From Salinicola lusitanus (GTDB taxonomy: Bacteria > Pseudomonadota > Gammaproteobacteria > Pseudomonadales > Halomonadaceae): a DNA stretch of 64,000 nt. This document shows positions 18,837 to 28,552 of the stretch, piece after piece. Position numbers and translations under genes: made by a program. Numbering within the stretch: the first letter of the stretch is position 1; each line of letters opens with the position of its first letter. The DNA lies in contig NZ_PZJM01000002.1 of NCBI RefSeq assembly GCF_003206045.1, positions 368,462 to 432,461 of the forward strand, given 5' to 3'. The notes under the pieces are model-generated. The model was not told where the DNA came from and did not search any database. It worked only from the letters and a program-made list of their open reading frames with translations.

Positions 18837-18925
18837 ACAAAGACCTTAGCACCGAAGGCGACGGACGCGCCACTGGCAGTCCCGGTAAGCCGCTCTGCCC
18901 TGTTGATACGCAGAATGGCGCCTTC

Positions 18926-19840
18926 TCACTCCCACGCGGCACCTTCCAGGGCGTCGAGCGGAATCTTCAGATAGCGCTTGCCGTTGTTCTCCGGTTCGGG
19001 GAGACGGCCGCCGAGAATGTTGACCTGCAGCGCATGCAGGATCAGCTTCGGCATCGGCAATTCGCTGTCGCGACGATGACGCAGCTCGACGTACTCGGCC
19101 TCACTGCTCTCATTCAGGCGATGCTTGTTGGTCTCGCGCTGCTCGCGCACCGTGCTTTCCCACTGCGGTTCGCGGTCGTCGGGCATGTAGTCGTGACCGG
19201 TGAACAGGCGCATCTCGTCGGGCAGTGCCAGGACCGCCTGGATCGAGTGCCACAGCTGGTGCGCGCTTCCCCCGGGGAAGTCGGCGCGGGCAGTGCCGAA
19301 GTCGGGCTGGAACAGGGTGTCGTGAACGAAGGCAGCATCGCCGATCACATAGGTGATCGAGGCCGGCGTATGGCCCGGTGAGTGCATCACCCGACAGTCG
19401 ATCTCGCCCAGCTTGAAGGTGTCCCCGTCATCGAACAGATGGTCCCACTGGCTGCCGTCGTCCTGCAGGTCCGGCCAGTGGTAGATGGTTTTCCAGAGCG
19501 CCTGGACCTCGACCACCTGGGCGCCGATCGCCGTCGGCGCGCCGGTTTTTTCATGCAGATAGCGTGCGGCGGAGAAGTGATCCGCGTGGGGATGGGTATC
19601 CAGGATCCAGTCGACCTTAAGTCCTTCCCGCTCGATGTAGGCCAAGAGCTCATCGGCCTGGAACGTGGCCGTGGCGCCGGATTTCTCATCGTAGTCGAGT
19701 ACCGGATCGATGATCGCGCAGCGGCACGTGGCGGGGTCGCTGACGACGTACTGGATGCTGAAGGTGCGGGGATCGAAGAAGCCAGCGACATCAGGTCGGG
19801 CTCCGTTTGCATCTCCCCGAGAGAGAGCGAAGGTCTTCAT
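18926..19840 (-). CDS. Metallo-beta-lactamase-fold hydrolase (persulfide dioxygenase-like)
   Basis: A 304-residue metallohydrolase with the THPHADH metal motif (about 82-88), a later SPGHTP and FTGHDY His sites. The opening [16 protein letters not shown] and overall layout match the ETHE1/Blh-like glyoxalase II-related group that oxidises glutathione persulfide using mononuclear iron. No fused rhodanese domain is present. It stands alone, transcribed toward the crcB unit, with no BigR or TauE-like gene beside it. An ordinary glyoxalase-II-like thioesterase role is the main alternative. Confidence 0.8.
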   Translation of the reverse strand: MKTFALSRGDANGARPDVAGFFDPRTFSIQYVVSDPATCRCAIIDPVLDYDEKSGATATFQADELLAYIEREGLKVDWILDTHPHADHFSAARYLHEKTGAPTAIGAQVVEVQALWKTIYHWPDLQDDGSQWDHLFDDGDTFKLGEIDCRVMHSPGHTPASITYVIGDAAFVHDTLFQPDFGTARADFPGGSAHQLWHSIQAVLALPDEMRLFTGHDYMPDDREPQWESTVREQRETNKHRLNESSEAEYVELRHRRDSELPMPKLILHALQVNILGGRLPEPENNGKRYLKIPLDALEGAAWE

Positions 19841-19967
19841 GGCGACTCCTTGGGAAAGCCTACCCCTAGCGTAACGCCTGCACAGTTATAACGTTATATC
19901 GATTTCTGACATCAAGACCCGTTTGGCGCCTGCGGTTATGCCCCCTGGGCATAATCGCTCTCTAGGC

Positions 19968-19995
19968 AAAAAACGGCACCGGTGTCACCGGTGCC
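19968..19995 (-). terminator. Intrinsic terminator of the TctA-TctB gene
   Basis: GGCACCGGT (19975-19983) and ACCGGTGCC (19987-19995) form a 9-bp perfect stem with a 3-base loop; on the minus strand six T residues follow (19973-19968). It ends transcription of the tricarboxylate transporter unit. Confidence 0.87.
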
Positions 19996-20043
19996 ATCCT
20001 GGTTTTGGTGGTGCTGTCCTTCAGTCTCCCTACGAGCGACAGC

Positions 20044-21999
20044 TTAGAACAGCATCGCGTCCAGCCATCCCGTGGGATAGTGCAGGTTCAGCAGTGCCTG
20101 CATGCCGAGCAGGAAGATTCCAATGCCGATGGCGATCAGCAGCGCCGCCGACCAGCGTGCCTTGGCAACGAACCGGATGAAGCCCAGCGTCATGAGGACC
20201 GCAGTGCTGATGAAGCCGAGTAGCGAGGCCACGACGATCAGGGCCAGCAGTCCGCCGAGCCAGACCAGTGGCTGGCCGATGGGCTGGCTGACCCAGGTTG
20301 CCTGCCCCTTCCACGCCTGGGCGCCGGTCAGCAACGCGCCGATGGCCATGATCGCGATGGCCAGCATCGGGAAGATGCCGCCGATCATCGACATGCCGCT
20401 GACGTCGTACCAGGCACCGACCGCCAGTGCGAGCATGCCCGCGACCAGCACCAGATCGATGTTGCCGAAGGTCGGCGCCGGCGAGTCGGCCGTCTGGCGG
20501 TTGACGTCGGCGCCCACCGCCAGCGGCTGCCGTCGTCGCTGAAGCAACCGCTTGATCAGCGGGAAGGCAAACGCCAGCGCGATCAATGCCAGAATGATGA
20601 TGACCCCGGGGCGAAGAAACGCCGTCATGCCATGAAACTGCACGCTCTGATAGAAGTAGGTCTCGGCACCCGGCGCGAGCACGAAGCCGATCAGGAAAGC
20701 GGGACGGGACCAGCCGGCCTGCTTGAACAGCAGCCCGATGGCGCCGACGGCGACCAGGGTGTACCAGTCTCCCAACGAACGGGTGGCCTGAAAGGCGGCA
20801 AACAGGATCAGCGTGGTGATCACCGGCGCCAGCAGCACGAAGGGGATGCGCGTGAGCTGGGCGACCGGCCGTGCCAGCATCAGGCACAGTGCGGCACCGA
20901 GGATATTGGCCAGCGCCAGCGACCAGATGATGGTGTAGGTGAGATCCAGGTGGGTGGTGATCATGCTCACCCCGGGCTCGAGTCCCAGCAGCAGCAGTCC
21001 GCCCAGAAAGATCGCCGCCGTGCCCGACCCCGGCACGCCGAACAGCAGCGTCGGCACCATGGCTCCGCAGGCACAGGCGTTGTTGGCCGACTCCGGCGCG
21101 ATGACGCCGCGAATGTCGCCGTGGCCGAAATGCTTCTCGCCCTTGGCCGTCTTCGATGCGAACGCGTAGGTGAGCCAGTCGACGACCGAGCCGGCGAGCC
21201 CGGGGATGGTGCCGATGAGGCTCCCCATGCCGGCGCACTTGGCGACCAGGCCGCGATTGTCGACGACGTCGCGAATGCCCTGGCGCCACCCGTGGCCCAG
21301 TGAAGTCTGCTCCCGGGCGATGCTGCCGCGCCGGATGAGCAGATCGACGATCTCCGGTAACGCGAAGATCGCCAGCCCCACGACGATCAGCGGGATGCCG
21401 TCGAACAGATACTCGACGCCCAGGTTGAGGCGAAACTCGCCGGTCGCCGGCGCCGTGCCGATCGCCCCGGCCAGCAACCCCAGGCCGCAGGCAGCCATGC
21501 CCTTGAACAGGCTGTCGCCGGAGAGCACCGCGACCATGGCCAGCCCCAGCAGCGTCAGCACGAACAGTTCCGCCGACGAGAACGCCAGCACCAGCGGCCG
21601 CGCGACCAGGATGAATCCGGTCAGCACGATGGCGCCGATGACACCGCCGCACAGCGACGACAGGAAGGCGCTGGCCAGCGCCCGCGCCGCCTGGCCCTTC
21701 TTGGCCAACGGGAAGCCGTCCATCACGGTGGCCTGTGAGGCGCTCGAACCGGGGATCCCCATCAGCACCGAGGTGAACGTGTCTCCCGTAGGAATGACCG
21801 CGATCATGCCCATCAGCATGCCCAGCGCCAACCCCGGCTCCATGCCGTAGAGAAACGGCAGCAGCAGCGCCATGCCGGCAATCCCGCCCAGCCCGGGAAT
21901 GATGCCGACCAGCAGACCGATCATCACCCCCAGACCCATGTAGACCAGATGCGAGGCACTGAATACCTCGCCTAAACTCGCGACCAAGGCATCTATCAT
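20044..21999 (-). CDS. Tripartite tricarboxylate transporter, fused TctA-TctB membrane subunit
   Basis: A 651-residue inner-membrane protein. Residues 1 to about 500 are a standard TctA (opening MGLGVMIGLLVGIIPGLGG, with PTGDTFTSVLMGIPGSSASQ and FGVPGSGTAAIFLGGLLLLG). After a hydrophilic break near residues 490-515, the last 140 residues look like the four-helix TctB subunit, normally a separate protein of about 150 residues. A GAGGAG site precedes the ATG. It follows the TctC gene by 39 bases. The system takes up a carboxylate using the proton or sodium gradient. Confidence 0.9.
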   Translation of the reverse strand: MIDALVASLGEVFSASHLVYMGLGVMIGLLVGIIPGLGGIAGMALLLPFLYGMEPGLALGMLMGMIAVIPTGDTFTSVLMGIPGSSASQATVMDGFPLAKKGQAARALASAFLSSLCGGVIGAIVLTGFILVARPLVLAFSSAELFVLTLLGLAMVAVLSGDSLFKGMAACGLGLLAGAIGTAPATGEFRLNLGVEYLFDGIPLIVVGLAIFALPEIVDLLIRRGSIAREQTSLGHGWRQGIRDVVDNRGLVAKCAGMGSLIGTIPGLAGSVVDWLTYAFASKTAKGEKHFGHGDIRGVIAPESANNACACGAMVPTLLFGVPGSGTAAIFLGGLLLLGLEPGVSMITTHLDLTYTIIWSLALANILGAALCLMLARPVAQLTRIPFVLLAPVITTLILFAAFQATRSLGDWYTLVAVGAIGLLFKQAGWSRPAFLIGFVLAPGAETYFYQSVQFHGMTAFLRPGVIIILALIALAFAFPLIKRLLQRRRQPLAVGADVNRQTADSPAPTFGNIDLVLVAGMLALAVGAWYDVSGMSMIGGIFPMLAIAIMAIGALLTGAQAWKGQATWVSQPIGQPLVWLGGLLALIVVASLLGFISTAVLMTLGFIRFVAKARWSAALLIAIGIGIFLLGMQALLNLHYPTGWLDAMLF

Positions 22000-22038
22000 T
22001 GTGTTGTCTCCTCTACCGTCTCGGCGACGACGAATCAG

Positions 22039-23148
22039 TTAACGCGTCACGACCCGCACGCCGTAACGATCCTTGAGCCAGTCGACGACCCATTGACGGC
22101 GGGCATCGCTGAGTTCCATCGCTGATGCCAGCTGCCTGGCGGCGACCTCTCCCACGACCGGCTCGTACGGCCCGACCTGCTGACGCGCGGCGGCCAGAAA
22201 GTCCTCGTTCGTCATCAGCGCCTTGGCACCGTCGCGATAGCGCGCCAGCAGCCTGGCGTCGACCTGCTTGGGCACCAGCAGCAGCTTCTGCAGGGCGTAG
22301 CCGGAGGCGAAGAACTTGTGGAAGACCTCGTAGGCGACGTCGTCTCGGCTGGCTCCGGGCTGGGCCAGATAGAGTTCCGAGAACGTGGGCAGATCGGGGA
22401 AGGCGGGGTCACGCACGATGACGCCCTCGTCGTTCATCACGCCCAGCGAAAAGAGCGGTACGGCCTGGCCGGATTCGACCAGCGGCGTGACGCTGCTGAA
22501 GTAGGCCGAGGTGGTCTGGAAATCGACCCCGGCCTCTCCGCGCTCGAACGCCAGGCGCCCCTCGCCACGACTGCGCATGCCGAAGACCGGCTCGACCGCC
22601 AGGCCCAGCATGTCGAATGCCAGCATCACCGGCATCTCGAGCCCGGTCGGCGTCTGCATCGCGAACTTCGTCGGCTCCTCGCGCAGATTGTCGAGGATCT
22701 CGCCGGTCTCCTTGCCGAAACGCGGCTGGACGTAGACCACGCCGCCGGTGGGCGCGGCAATGATCGGCGTCCACTTGGCGTAATCGAAGCGGACCCGCGG
22801 ATCCTCGAGCATGGCCGGGAACTGGGTGGAGGCCGAAGTGACCAGCATCTCCTCGCCATTGGGCTGAGCGCGGGTATAGAAAAGATTGGTACCGGTGATC
22901 GAACCGCCCCCGGGCACGTTGTCGATGACGATGGCGGGATGCGAGGGCAGCGACCGCGCCATCCAGTGCGACATGAAGCGGGCCCAGACATCGGTGCCCC
23001 CGCCGACCCCGAACGGCACGGTCCAGGTCAGGGTGTCGGGCATGGGCTGGCCGTCGTCGGCTTCGGCGAATAGCGGTAACAGCGCCAGCGCGCAGACGAT
23101 CCACCAGCGCCGGCAAGGCAGTCGCGAGAGTTTTGGCTTGGCGTGCAT
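22039..23148 (-). CDS. TctC-type periplasmic substrate-binding protein
   Basis: A 369-residue TctC/Bug-like binding protein. The start at 23148 has an excellent AAGGAG site and gives a signal peptide (CALALLPLFAEA, cleavage near residue 29). The mature part begins with the family pattern of a beta strand and glycine-rich loop, VPFGVGGGTDVWAR, then NVPGGGSITG. It hands substrate to the TctA-TctB fusion encoded immediately downstream. It is somewhat divergent from typical Bug proteins of about 325 residues. The ligand is unknown; the neighbouring PrpF/GalD-like isomerase suggests a tricarboxylate or aromatic-derived acid. Confidence 0.82.
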   Translation of the reverse strand: MHAKPKLSRLPCRRWWIVCALALLPLFAEADDGQPMPDTLTWTVPFGVGGGTDVWARFMSHWMARSLPSHPAIVIDNVPGGGSITGTNLFYTRAQPNGEEMLVTSASTQFPAMLEDPRVRFDYAKWTPIIAAPTGGVVYVQPRFGKETGEILDNLREEPTKFAMQTPTGLEMPVMLAFDMLGLAVEPVFGMRSRGEGRLAFERGEAGVDFQTTSAYFSSVTPLVESGQAVPLFSLGVMNDEGVIVRDPAFPDLPTFSELYLAQPGASRDDVAYEVFHKFFASGYALQKLLLVPKQVDARLLARYRDGAKALMTNEDFLAAARQQVGPYEPVVGEVAARQLASAMELSDARRQWVVDWLKDRYGVRVVTR

Positions 23149-23349
23149 ATCCTCTCCTTCTCTTGGTGTTGTGTTGGGAAAACACTGCATAAATGCCTGC
23201 GCAGGCGAATCGCTGCGTTGCGCGGTGCTCGAAGACTCGCCTAACCTCATGTTATGTCTCGCCTTCTGCGCTCCGTGGGCCTTGCGCTGCACCCTGCTCG
23301 TCGATTTATTCAGTATTTCCTTGGATGGGGTGCCCGATGTCCGACGCCT

Positions 23350-24429
23350 TCAGCCGACGGCATCCAGCTCCAGCGTTTCCGGGACGAATACCGAACCGCT
23401 GAACAGCCGGCGAGCGGTACGCACCAGCGAGCAGCGCGGCCACTGCTGCCCCGCAGGCCAATGGCTGACCACGCCCAACCGGCCGCTCGGATGCTCGAAC
23501 TCCATCAGTCCGCTGTCGCCCGGCACCCCGGCGAGGCCGTCGGTGATACCGCGACTGTCGGCACACGCCACGGCAAGCCCCACCGCACCGGTGATGGCGA
23601 GCGCACGATGGCACCGGTGCGGCATGAAATAGCGCACCTGCAAAATACCGCCCGCTTGCGGCGCACTGATCAGGACGGGCTTGGGAATCACCTTGTCGGC
23701 GACATCGCCCAGTCCCATGGCGGCCCCGGCCTGTTGCCGGATCGACTCCAGCCTGGCCATCAGCTCACGATCACCGTCGAGCTCGGCCGGCGACTCATCA
23801 CCCCGCTTGCCGAGATCCGTCGCCCGCATCAGAACCATGGGCATGGCGGCGTCGAGACAGGTCACCTCGAGGCCGTCGATCACGTCTCGTGGCTGGCCGG
23901 TGGGATAGAGCTCACCGGTCTTCGCTCCCACGGCATTGCGAAACTCCAGCAACACCGGCGCGGCGGTGCCGGGGACGCCGTCGATGTGCGTCTCGCCGAC
24001 GTAAGTGACCCGTCCACCCGGCGTCTGGATATCGGCGTCGATGACACTCTGGGTGTTGACGTTGCGAATGGTGACCCGCGTGACATCGCCCTGGGCCGCC
24101 ACCAGCCCTTGTTCGATGGCGAAGGGGCCGACCGCGCTCAGCATGTTGCCGCAGTTGGGGGAGGTATCCACGCGCCGCTGTTCGACCATGACCTGGACGA
24201 ACAGGTAATCCACATCGATGCCGGGCTCCGGCGAGGGCGACACGATGGCGACCTTGCTGGTCTGCGGGTAACCGCCGCCGATGCCGTCCACTTCCAGTTC
24301 GTTGCCCGACCCCATCAGCGCCAGCAGCATCTCGTCGCGCCGGGCAGGATCCCAGGGCAGATCGCTACCCAGGAATACCGGGCCCTTCGACGTACCACCG
24401 CGCATCAGCACGCAGGGAATGGCTTGCAT
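23350..24429 (-). CDS. PrpF-family isomerase, 4-oxalomesaconate tautomerase-like
   Basis: A 359-residue PrpF/DUF453-type protein. The start at 24429 has AAGGAG 6 bases upstream and gives the hallmark N-terminus PCVLMRGGTSKG. SPNCGNMLSAVGPFAIE carries the catalytic Cys seen in this diaminopimelate-epimerase-like fold. Family members isomerise C=C bonds in tricarboxylates: PrpF on methylaconitate, GalD on 4-oxalomesaconate in gallate breakdown. With no gallate dioxygenase or AcnD here, the exact substrate is open. It is 201 bases upstream of tctC on the same strand and divergent from a LysR gene. Confidence 0.85.
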   Translation of the reverse strand: MQAIPCVLMRGGTSKGPVFLGSDLPWDPARRDEMLLALMGSGNELEVDGIGGGYPQTSKVAIVSPSPEPGIDVDYLFVQVMVEQRRVDTSPNCGNMLSAVGPFAIEQGLVAAQGDVTRVTIRNVNTQSVIDADIQTPGGRVTYVGETHIDGVPGTAAPVLLEFRNAVGAKTGELYPTGQPRDVIDGLEVTCLDAAMPMVLMRATDLGKRGDESPAELDGDRELMARLESIRQQAGAAMGLGDVADKVIPKPVLISAPQAGGILQVRYFMPHRCHRALAITGAVGLAVACADSRGITDGLAGVPGDSGLMEFEHPSGRLGVVSHWPAGQQWPRCSLVRTARRLFSGSVFVPETLELDAVG

Positions 24430-24509
24430 AGATCGCTCCTTCCACGTTTCGGCCAACCCGCGGCCACTGGTGGAGGGCAAACTCGCACGCTTGTATCGAG
24501 CGATCCAAT

Positions 24510-24532
24510 GCAATTATCGTGACGATTAATGC
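24510..24532. promoter_or_regulatory. Putative LysR operator in the divergent gap
   Basis: GCAATTATCG-TGA-CGATTAATGC is an imperfect inverted repeat (8 of 10 positions pair) between the divergent PrpF-like and LysR genes, in an otherwise AT-rich promoter region. Its position and dyad symmetry fit a LysR-type binding site. Confidence 0.45.
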
Positions 24533-24639
24533 AACAGGCGCATCAATAGACTGAAAACAAGCAAGCACTTGATATTTATTATGAAAATGATTCAGCCGCT
24601 ACATTTCCCAGCAAGGTTTGCCGAGCCGGTATTCGACCA

Positions 24640-25566
24640 ATGAACTATGAGCTGCAACAGATTCAGGCGTTCCTCAAGGTGGCGGAACTGGAGAGCTTCC
24701 AGGCGGCAGCGCAGTCGCTCAACCTCTCCCAGCCCGCCCTGAGCCGACGCATCAAGAAGCTGGAATCCATCCTGGGCACGCCGCTATTGGCGCGCACGAC
24801 GCGCAGCGTTTCGCTTACCACCGTGGGGCGGGACTTCTTCCCCCAGGCCAAACGACTGGTGGATGAGTTCGACCATGCGCTGTTCAACATTCGCGCCCTG
24901 GCCGAGAACCGAATCGGCCAGATCACGCTGGCCTGCATACCCACCACCGCGTTCTATTTCCTGCCGGCCGTCATCCGTGAGTACAACGCTCGCTATCCCA
25001 ATATCCGAATTCGCCTTCTCGACCTGAGCGCGAACGACGGACTCGGTGCCGTATTGAGCGGCGAGGCGGAATTCGGCATCAACATGCTCAGCGGGCATCA
25101 CCCCGATATCGTCTTTACTCCCCTGGTCGTCGAGCCGTTCGTGCTGGTGTGCCGGCACGACCATCCGCTGGCGGCGCATGGCAGCGTCACCTGGAGCGAG
25201 CTCAGCGAGCACAAGCTGATCGGGGTGGGAAAGATGAGCGGCAACCGGATGCTGCTGGACCACGAACTCTCGTCGCTGACCCAGCGCCCGACCTGGTTCT
25301 ACGAGGTCCAGCACCTGTCGACCTCGCTCGGCATGGTCGAGGCCGGGCTGGGCGTGGCGGCGGTCCCCCGCTTGTCGATGCCCGATCAGGAACACCCGCT
25401 GCTGGTCCAGCGCCCCCTGGTCGAGCCACTGGTGAAACGGACCCTGGGCATGGTGAGGCGACGGGATAGCGCGCTCTCACCGGCGGCGGAACGCTTCGTC
25501 GAGACGCTGTTGAAACACTGGGACAAGGGCGGCATTGAAGGCGGCATCGGGCCGATCAACTTGTAA
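24640..25566 (+). CDS. LysR-family regulator of the tricarboxylate cluster
   Basis: A 308-residue LysR protein. The N-terminal HTH (about 1-62) reads FLKVAELESFQAAAQSLNLS and QPALSRRIKKLE; the rest is the periplasmic-binding-like effector domain (about 90-295). It is transcribed away from the isomerase-TctC-TctAB unit, the classical arrangement for a LysR activator of its neighbour, with the carboxylate substrate or a breakdown product as the likely co-inducer. Confidence 0.92.
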   Translation: MNYELQQIQAFLKVAELESFQAAAQSLNLSQPALSRRIKKLESILGTPLLARTTRSVSLTTVGRDFFPQAKRLVDEFDHALFNIRALAENRIGQITLACIPTTAFYFLPAVIREYNARYPNIRIRLLDLSANDGLGAVLSGEAEFGINMLSGHHPDIVFTPLVVEPFVLVCRHDHPLAAHGSVTWSELSEHKLIGVGKMSGNRMLLDHELSSLTQRPTWFYEVQHLSTSLGMVEAGLGVAAVPRLSMPDQEHPLLVQRPLVEPLVKRTLGMVRRRDSALSPAAERFVETLLKHWDKGGIEGGIGPINL

Positions 25567-25713
25567 CGATGCAATTCCCGTCGACCGATCGTCCGTGGAG
25601 CCCTTGCGACGTGACCAGGGCAAGGCCGAGGTGATCGACCCTATTCACGACAGGTCAAGCCGCGTCTACGGCCATGCCGGCCAAGGCCTGGCCGGGACGA
25701 GGTATCGAACCGA

Positions 25714-26613
25714 TCATGGGTCGATACCCAAACCCCAGTGCTGCGGAGTCTGTTCGAAGCTCTCGATCAGCAGTTCGGTGAGGGCGCGGATCTTGCGGGC
25801 AGGATACTGGCCTGGCGGCCGGACGACGTAGGCTCCTGCCGGCGGGGGCGGATGATCCGTCATTACCGATACCAGCGCCCCGCTGGCCACGTGCTCATGG
25901 GTGAGGCAATCGGGCAGGTAGCCGATCCCGAGCCCGGCGACAGCCGCGGCGACCAGGGCGAGACCGTTGTCGGCCTTGAAGCTGCCCTGCGGGCGAACCG
26001 TGATGGTCCTGTCGCCATCCAGGAGTTGCCAGGCCTCGGTACCTTGCATGAGGGCCTGATGCTCGACGAGTTCGTCCGGCGTTGCGGGCGCGCCGTGCGC
26101 CGCGATATAGCTCGGGCTGGCGACGAGCTTCCCGGAGATCGGACCGACGCGTCTCGCAACCAGGTCCGAGTCCTGCAGGTAGCCGACCCGTATCGCGCAA
26201 TCAAAGCCCTCCGAGACCAGGTCCACGAAGCGGTCGCTGTAGCTGGTGTGGATATGAAGCCGCGGGTGACGCCGCGCCATTTCTGCCAGCACGGGGGCGA
26301 AATGCGTCGGGCCGAAGGATAGCGGAGCGGCGACACGCAAGCGGCCGCGAAGATCGCCGGCGGGAAGGATCGTTTCCCTGGCCACGTCGATCTCGGCGCA
26401 GACTCTCGCTGCATAGTCACGAAACGTGGCGCCGGCTTCGGTAAGCGCGGCGCCGCGGGTCGTTCGTGCCAGAAGCTGGACCCCCAACTCCGATTCGAGC
26501 CGCGACAACCGCCGACTGACGATCGACTTGGAGACGCCAAGCCGCCGAGCGGCGGGCGAAACACCTCCCGAGTCGGCGATTTCCACGAACGTCTGCAGCT
26601 CTTCGATATCCAT
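25714..26613 (-). CDS. LysR-family transcriptional regulator
   Basis: A 299-residue LysR protein of the CrgA/YhjC-like group. The start at 26613 gives the usual MDIEELQTFVEIADSGGVSP; the HTH reads RRLGVSKSIVSRRLSRLE. The effector domain contains the typical GFDCAIRVGYLQDSDLVARR segment. It diverges from the YcaC-like hydrolase gene across 150 bases and probably controls that gene and the following hydrolase and reductase. It converges on the other LysR gene. Confidence 0.92.
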   Translation of the reverse strand: MDIEELQTFVEIADSGGVSPAARRLGVSKSIVSRRLSRLESELGVQLLARTTRGAALTEAGATFRDYAARVCAEIDVARETILPAGDLRGRLRVAAPLSFGPTHFAPVLAEMARRHPRLHIHTSYSDRFVDLVSEGFDCAIRVGYLQDSDLVARRVGPISGKLVASPSYIAAHGAPATPDELVEHQALMQGTEAWQLLDGDRTITVRPQGSFKADNGLALVAAAVAGLGIGYLPDCLTHEHVASGALVSVMTDHPPPPAGAYVVRPPGQYPARKIRALTELLIESFEQTPQHWGLGIDP

Positions 26614-26763
26614 TTCGCGTTCCCCATTTCGCGACACAGCAAGACACGGATGGCCACTACCGAATCCGCTCCACGAACGGCAATGTCCCTCCAGGCAGCG
26701 TCGCGGATGGCGCCGCCTCCTCGTACAACAATCCAACCATCATGACAGATATGGAGAATCGCC

Positions 26764-27417
26764 ATGACCTTTCGCAACGGCCTTGAATCACTCCTTCGCC
26801 CTGAAGATTCGGTACTCGTCCTGATCGACCATCAGCCTTACCAGCTCGCGAACCTGAACAGCCACGACCCGCAAGCCGTGGTCAACTCCACGACGGCGCT
26901 GGCGAAGTTGGCAAAGGCCTTCGATGTGCCGACCATTCTCACCAGCGTCATCGCGGGGCGCGGTGGTCTGCTATTCCTACAGATCACCGATGTCTTTCCG
27001 GACCAGGAAGTCATCGACCGGACCTGGGTGAACACTTGGCAGGACGAGAATGTGGTGGAGGCGGTCAAGGCGACCGGCCGCAAGCAGTTGATCATCGCCG
27101 GGCTGTGGACCGAAGTCTGCGTCGCCATGCCTGTCATCCAGGCTGCCGGCGAAGGCTGGGACGTGACCGTGATCACCGATGCGTCGGGCGGAATTTCGAA
27201 GGAGTCTCACGAGGTGGCGGTCCAGCGCATGATCGCCGCCGGTGCCAACCCGATGACCGTGATGGCGCTCGCCGGCGAATGGCAGCGCGACTGGGCTCGC
27301 ACCGAGCATGTCGAGGAACTGACCGAGATTCTCATCCAGCACTTCAGCGGCAGCGGCATCGCCTATCTCTGGGAACAGCAACTGCTCAATACGCCGGTGC
27401 CCGGCAACGCGGACTGA
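26764..27417 (+). CDS. Isochorismatase-family hydrolase (YcaC-like)
   Basis: A 217-residue cysteine-hydrolase-fold protein. Catalytic triad residues are visible: Asp in VLIDHQPYQ (about 20), a Lys in RKQLIIAG, and the nucleophile in TEVCVAMP (about 119). It matches the YcaC-type group by length and by the DASGGISKESHEVAVQRM segment. YcaC-like proteins are octameric hydrolases of unproven substrate. It is the first gene of a plus-strand group driven from the LysR divergent region. Confidence 0.85.
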   Translation: MTFRNGLESLLRPEDSVLVLIDHQPYQLANLNSHDPQAVVNSTTALAKLAKAFDVPTILTSVIAGRGGLLFLQITDVFPDQEVIDRTWVNTWQDENVVEAVKATGRKQLIIAGLWTEVCVAMPVIQAAGEGWDVTVITDASGGISKESHEVAVQRMIAAGANPMTVMALAGEWQRDWARTEHVEELTEILIQHFSGSGIAYLWEQQLLNTPVPGNAD

Positions 27418-27518
27418 TCCCTTGGGGCGTGGCGGGCCTCGGACGCGAGCCGTCGAGGTCCGTCGCCCGCCACTACGCAGTAACGACACCGAACCACGCT
27501 GAACAAGAGACTATCCCG

Positions 27519-28349
27519 ATGGCGACAATCACGACGCAGGACGGCATCAAGCTCTTCTACAAGGACTGGGGGTCGAAAACGGCCCAGCCCATCGTCTTTC
27601 ACCATGGCTGGCCATTATCGTCGGACGACTGGGACAGCCAGATGCTGTTCTTTCTGTCCCGAGGCTATCGCGTCATCGCATTCGATCGACGCGGACATGG
27701 TCGTTCCGAGCAGCCCGACACGGGGAACGACATGGATACCTATGCGGCAGATGTCGCGACCCTGGCACGCGAACTCGATCTGAAGAAAGCGATTCATGTC
27801 GGCCACTCGACGGGGGGCGGGGAGGTCATCCGCTATGTCGCCCGCAGCGAGTCGGGCCGTGTCGCCAAAGCCGTGCTGATAGGTGCCGTGACGCCGATCA
27901 TGCTGGCGACACCACGACATCCGGAAGGCTTGCCGATGGAGGTGTTCGATGGATTCCGGCAGGCGCTTTCGCACAATCGCGCGCAGTTTTTTCTCGACGT
28001 GCCCAGTGGCCCCTTCTACGGCTTCAACCGCGAGGGTGCCGAAATCAGCGAGGGATTGATCAGGAACTGGTGGCGTCAGGGAATGATGGGCAGCGCGAAA
28101 GCTCACTTCGACTGCATCGCCGCCTTCTCGGAAACCGACTTCACCGACGATCTGAAGGCGGTGTCCCTGCCGGTGCTGCTGATGCACGGAGAGGATGACC
28201 AGGTGGTGCCGGTCGATGCCACGGCTCGCCAGGCGATCGAGCTGTTGCCCAACGGCATACTGAAGACCTACCCCGGCCTGTCGCACGGGATGTTCGCCAC
28301 GCACCCAGAGCTCATCAACGCCGACCTGATGGGATTCTTCCAGAGCTGA
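27519..28349 (+). CDS. Alpha/beta hydrolase, non-haem chloroperoxidase-like
   Basis: A 276-residue alpha/beta hydrolase. The start at 27519 gives MATITTQDGIKLFYKDWG, standard for cofactor-free haloperoxidase/esterase members. The triad is visible: Ser in GHSTGGGEV (nucleophile elbow), Asp in HGEDDQVVP and His in GLSHGMFA. Such enzymes act as esterases or perhydrolases. It is about 100 bases after the isochorismatase-family gene and is likely in the same operon. Confidence 0.9.
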   Translation: MATITTQDGIKLFYKDWGSKTAQPIVFHHGWPLSSDDWDSQMLFFLSRGYRVIAFDRRGHGRSEQPDTGNDMDTYAADVATLARELDLKKAIHVGHSTGGGEVIRYVARSESGRVAKAVLIGAVTPIMLATPRHPEGLPMEVFDGFRQALSHNRAQFFLDVPSGPFYGFNREGAEISEGLIRNWWRQGMMGSAKAHFDCIAAFSETDFTDDLKAVSLPVLLMHGEDDQVVPVDATARQAIELLPNGILKTYPGLSHGMFATHPELINADLMGFFQS

Positions 28350-28552
28350 AACCGGGGATGACCAGCCGCCGCTGGCATCTCAGTGAAGATCCGCGCCGGT
28401 TTCGAGCCACGAATGCAATGGCCAGCATGGAGCATTGCCGTGAAGACGCGGACTGCTTCGGGGGTGGCATCGTCGTCCCCCCCTTATTGTGGCCAGCCCC
28501 GTCCAGGGGCCGCCATATCTTGACCACTTTTCTCTTTCTTGGGTGAACAGCG

